Positions 6,402 through 8,437 of a stretch of 8,437 bases of DNA are shown here, piece by piece. The first letter of the stretch is position 1, and every line of letters begins with the position of its first letter. Origin of the DNA: Patescibacteria group bacterium (lineage in GTDB: Bacteria; Patescibacteriota; Minisyncoccia; Minisyncoccales; CG1-02-41-26); assembly GCA_020724125.1 (NCBI GenBank), contig DYHM01000028.1, positions 1-8,437 on the forward strand. Direction: 5' to 3'. The position numbers and the translations under genes are program-made. The notes beneath the pieces were generated by a model. The model saw only the letters and a program-made list of their open reading frames with translations. It was not told the origin of the DNA and ran no database searches.

Positions 6402-8272
6402 CTCCTAAACCAAATTTTAAACCATTGAGAAAGCATTAATAAAGCCCATAAATGATTGGCGTAATTTTGGCGGAAACTTTTATGGTCAAAAATTAATTTT
6501 TCAATTCCTTCTCTTTTAAAACCAAAATCTAAAAAATTTTTATTCAAAAGATTTTCAACGAGATACTCTTTTAAATCTCCCCTAAACCAGTGTTCTAATG
6601 GAACCCCAAAACCTTGTTTGGGTTTTTCAATGCATTCCTTTGGAAGATAGCGATAGGCAATTTTCTTTAAAAGATATTTTTTATTTTGACCTCGGAGCTT
6701 TAAATCCGACGGCATTTTGGCGGTTAATTCTAAAAATTCATGGTCTAAAAAAGGAGAACGAATTTCCAAACTATGCGTCATTGAAGCGATATCCACCTTG
6801 ACCAACAAATCATCTGGCAGATAAGAATTGATATCAGCATAAAGAATTTGGTCTAACCAATCAAAATTTTTAGTCTCGTTGAATTTTTCTGATAAGAAAG
6901 AATGCCATCTTGAGTTTTGGATTTGCTGTTTTAGGTCTTTGCTGTAAATAAGTTCTTTTTCTTCTTGTCCAAAATAATCAATTAATCTTAAATAAAAATT
7001 CAGCGGTTCTTTGTTGTAAGAATCCAAAAAACGATAACCTTTTTGGAAAAGTTTAATTTTAGAGATTTGATAAAAAAGTTGATTTATTTTTTTTAATTGA
7101 TTTTTAAAAGGAATTGTTTTTAATCGCTGAAATAATTTCATCGCGTTATAACGGGTGTAGCCGGCAAAATTCTCGTCGCCGCCATCGCCATTTAGAGCGA
7201 CGGTAATATACTCTTTTGTTAATTTACATAAATACCAGGTTGGCAATGCCGAAGAATCGGCGTATGGCTCTTCATATTGATAAACAAGTTTCTCTAAAAT
7301 TTCTATCATTTTCGGCTTAACTATAAATTCATAGTGTTCGGTTTGATACTTTTCTGCCACTAATTTAGCATAAGGAAGTTCATTGTAATCCGATTCTTGA
7401 AACCCGATTGAAAAGGTTTTAATCGGTTTTTTCATTTCCTGAGCCATTAAGGCAATAATCAAGGAGGAGTCAATGCCGCCTGATAAATGACTGCCCAAAG
7501 GAACGTCGCTGATTAATCTTAATTTTACCGCTTCTTTTAATTTTTCTATAATTTGTTTTTCCCACTCGGTTTCAGACAAAATTAATTTCTGGGAATAGTC
7601 TAATTGCCAATATCTTTTTTTTAAAATTTTTCCACTTTCTTTAACAATTAAATAATGACCGGGTTCCAATTTAAAAATGTTTTTGAACCCAGTTTTTGGA
7701 TTAGGAACGTACTGATAAGTTAGATACTCGTCAATTGCTGAATAATCTATTTCTTTTGGCGTTCCCTTATCTTTTAGAATGGCTTTGAGTTCTGAAGCAA
7801 AAATGAAAAATTCATTATTGAAATAATATTTTAATGGTTTTTTACCTATTCTGTCCCGAGCCAAAAACAATTCCTTTTTTTTATTATTCCAAATTCCGAA
7901 GGCAAACATTCCTCTTAAATGTTTCAAGCAATCTTCATTTTCTTCTTCATAAAGATGTAAAATAACTTCTGTGTCTGTTTTTGATTTGAATTTATGCCTA
8001 TTTTCTAAATTTTTTCTTATTTCTTGAAAATTATAGATTTCTCCATTATGAACAATCCATAAAGAGCCGTCTTCGTTTGTCATCGGCATATGGCCGGCCG
8101 AAGAAAGATCAATAATGGCTAATCGACGAGAACCTAAAATAATATTTTCGTAATCAGTGTAAAAACCGAAATCATCAGGACCCCTTGGTCTTAAACAATT
8201 TATATTTTCTTTAAATTCCTCGGGAATGAGCCTGGTTTTTTTGAAATAAAATTTTCCGAAAATTCCGCACAT
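6398..8272 (-). CDS. asnB: AsnB-type asparagine synthase (glutamine-hydrolysing) / amidotransferase
   Basis: A full-length 624-residue class II glutamine amidotransferase. Known AsnB uses ATP and glutamine to amidate aspartate; relatives amidate sugar acids or cell-wall precursors. The start is fixed by Cys2 in MCGIFGKF, the glutaminase nucleophile exposed after methionine removal. The glutaminase domain also shows LRPRGPDD (27-34), Arg50-Arg51, HNGEIYN (75-81) and Asp100. The synthetase domain has the pyrophosphate loop SGGIDSS (264-270), EEPYADSSALPT (334-345) and GDGGDENFAGY (362-372), and a C-terminal part with LPDDLLVKVDIASM and LEIRSPFLDHE. All catalytic features are present, so it should be active. 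It converges on the glycan genes and has no Shine-Dalgarno. Upstream DNA is a broken ATPase gene, so its promoter must lie within that remnant. The symbol marks the family: the true acceptor could be aspartate, a uronic acid or a wall precursor. Confidence 0.92.
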   Translation of the reverse strand: MCGIFGKFYFKKTRLIPEEFKENINCLRPRGPDDFGFYTDYENIILGSRRLAIIDLSSAGHMPMTNEDGSLWIVHNGEIYNFQEIRKNLENRHKFKSKTDTEVILHLYEEENEDCLKHLRGMFAFGIWNNKKKELFLARDRIGKKPLKYYFNNEFFIFASELKAILKDKGTPKEIDYSAIDEYLTYQYVPNPKTGFKNIFKLEPGHYLIVKESGKILKKRYWQLDYSQKLILSETEWEKQIIEKLKEAVKLRLISDVPLGSHLSGGIDSSLIIALMAQEMKKPIKTFSIGFQESDYNELPYAKLVAEKYQTEHYEFIVKPKMIEILEKLVYQYEEPYADSSALPTWYLCKLTKEYITVALNGDGGDENFAGYTRYNAMKLFQRLKTIPFKNQLKKINQLFYQISKIKLFQKGYRFLDSYNKEPLNFYLRLIDYFGQEEKELIYSKDLKQQIQNSRWHSFLSEKFNETKNFDWLDQILYADINSYLPDDLLVKVDIASMTHSLEIRSPFLDHEFLELTAKMPSDLKLRGQNKKYLLKKIAYRYLPKECIEKPKQGFGVPLEHWFRGDLKEYLVENLLNKNFLDFGFKREGIEKLIFDHKSFRQNYANHLWALLMLSQWFKIWFRS

Positions 8273-8437
8273 TTAATTTTATTAAAAGGTTTTCTTGGGA
8301 TTCAAAAAATTGTTTATCTGCCTCAATATCCAAATTAAAAAATACTGTTTTCTTTTTTTTCTTATCTAGATAATCTTTTTAAAAAGCATTAAGGTTGTTT
8401 TTCCTGCCTGTCGAGGACCAATAATTAGAGTTTACTG
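8273..8437 (-). pseudogene. AAA_14/DUF4143-type ATPase, frameshifted N-terminal remnant
   Basis: No intact frame exists here, but the minus strand holds two homologous pieces in different frames. The first reads TLIIGPRQAGKTTLMLFKK, with the Walker A loop GPRQAGKTT at 8393-8419. It is preceded by an in-frame TAA (8432-8434) and followed by TAG (8366-8368). The second, in another frame, reads DKKKKKTVFFNLDIEAD and then KQFFESQENLLIKL. This is the usual continuation after Walker A in ATPases of the AAA_14 family that carry a C-terminal DUF4143 domain. The frame changes around the A/T runs at about 8370-8383. The Walker B region (IDEIQ in the family) never follows, because asnB starts there. Intact members are around 400 residues. 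The rest of the N-terminus lies outside the window, and the C-terminal three quarters are absent. Confidence 0.75.

Noticed and set aside
6598..6801. Plus-strand open frame of 67 codons opposite asnB
   Set aside because: It is antisense to the conserved C-terminal synthetase part of asnB and has no motif of its own.
8276..8305. Possible asnB promoter on the minus strand (TTGAAT, then TAATAA or TAAAAT just before the ATG)
   Set aside because: It would imply a nearly leaderless message, which is possible, but the match is weak and such hexamers are frequent here by chance.

Overview
The window is an AT-rich, tightly packed bacterial segment carrying part of a surface-glycan (polysaccharide or glycoprotein-glycan) biosynthesis locus. 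Several things fit a Patescibacteria/CPR genome, probably of the Parcubacteria type: the very low GC, the lysine/isoleucine/asparagine/phenylalanine-rich proteins, the near-absent intergenic DNA, the scarcity of Shine-Dalgarno sequences, and the style of the flippase and methyltransferases. This placement is an inference from protein style, not a demonstrated assignment. All reading frames work with the standard code and end in TAA or TAG.

Layout. Positions 1-427 hold no intact gene. They contain the decayed C-terminal half of an IS200/IS605-type TnpA transposase on the minus strand (about 87-377), a GC-rich hairpin next to its stop codon (65-80), and a possible leftover of the other element end near 400-408. 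From 428 to 6401 six genes run on the plus strand: a Wzx-like flippase, two different class I SAM methyltransferases, a GT4 glycosyltransferase, a soluble DPM1-like GT2 glycosyltransferase and a multi-spanning GT-C-like membrane glycosyltransferase. Gaps are at most 26 bases, and two junctions overlap by exactly 14 bases, so this looks like one transcription unit. A full-length AsnB-type glutamine-dependent amidotransferase (6398-8272) lies on the minus strand. It converges on the six-gene unit so tightly that the two stop codons interlock. The right edge (about 8273-8437) is a frameshifted fragment of an AAA_14/DUF4143-type ATPase with a clear Walker A motif, cut off just before the asnB start codon.

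How the genes may work together (inference): the GT4 enzyme and the methyltransferases build and decorate a lipid-linked oligosaccharide in the cytoplasm, and the flippase moves it across the membrane. The GT2 enzyme charges polyprenyl phosphate with a sugar that the adjacent GT-C protein transfers on the outer face. AsnB may amidate a sugar acid or a wall precursor rather than make free asparagine. No polymerase, initiating phosphoglycosyltransferase or sugar-nucleotide synthesis gene is visible, so the locus must continue elsewhere.

I found no clear candidate for a wholly new system. The most notable points are the AsnB in a glycan context, the GT2/GT-C pair, and the dead mobile or accessory genes on both flanks of the locus.
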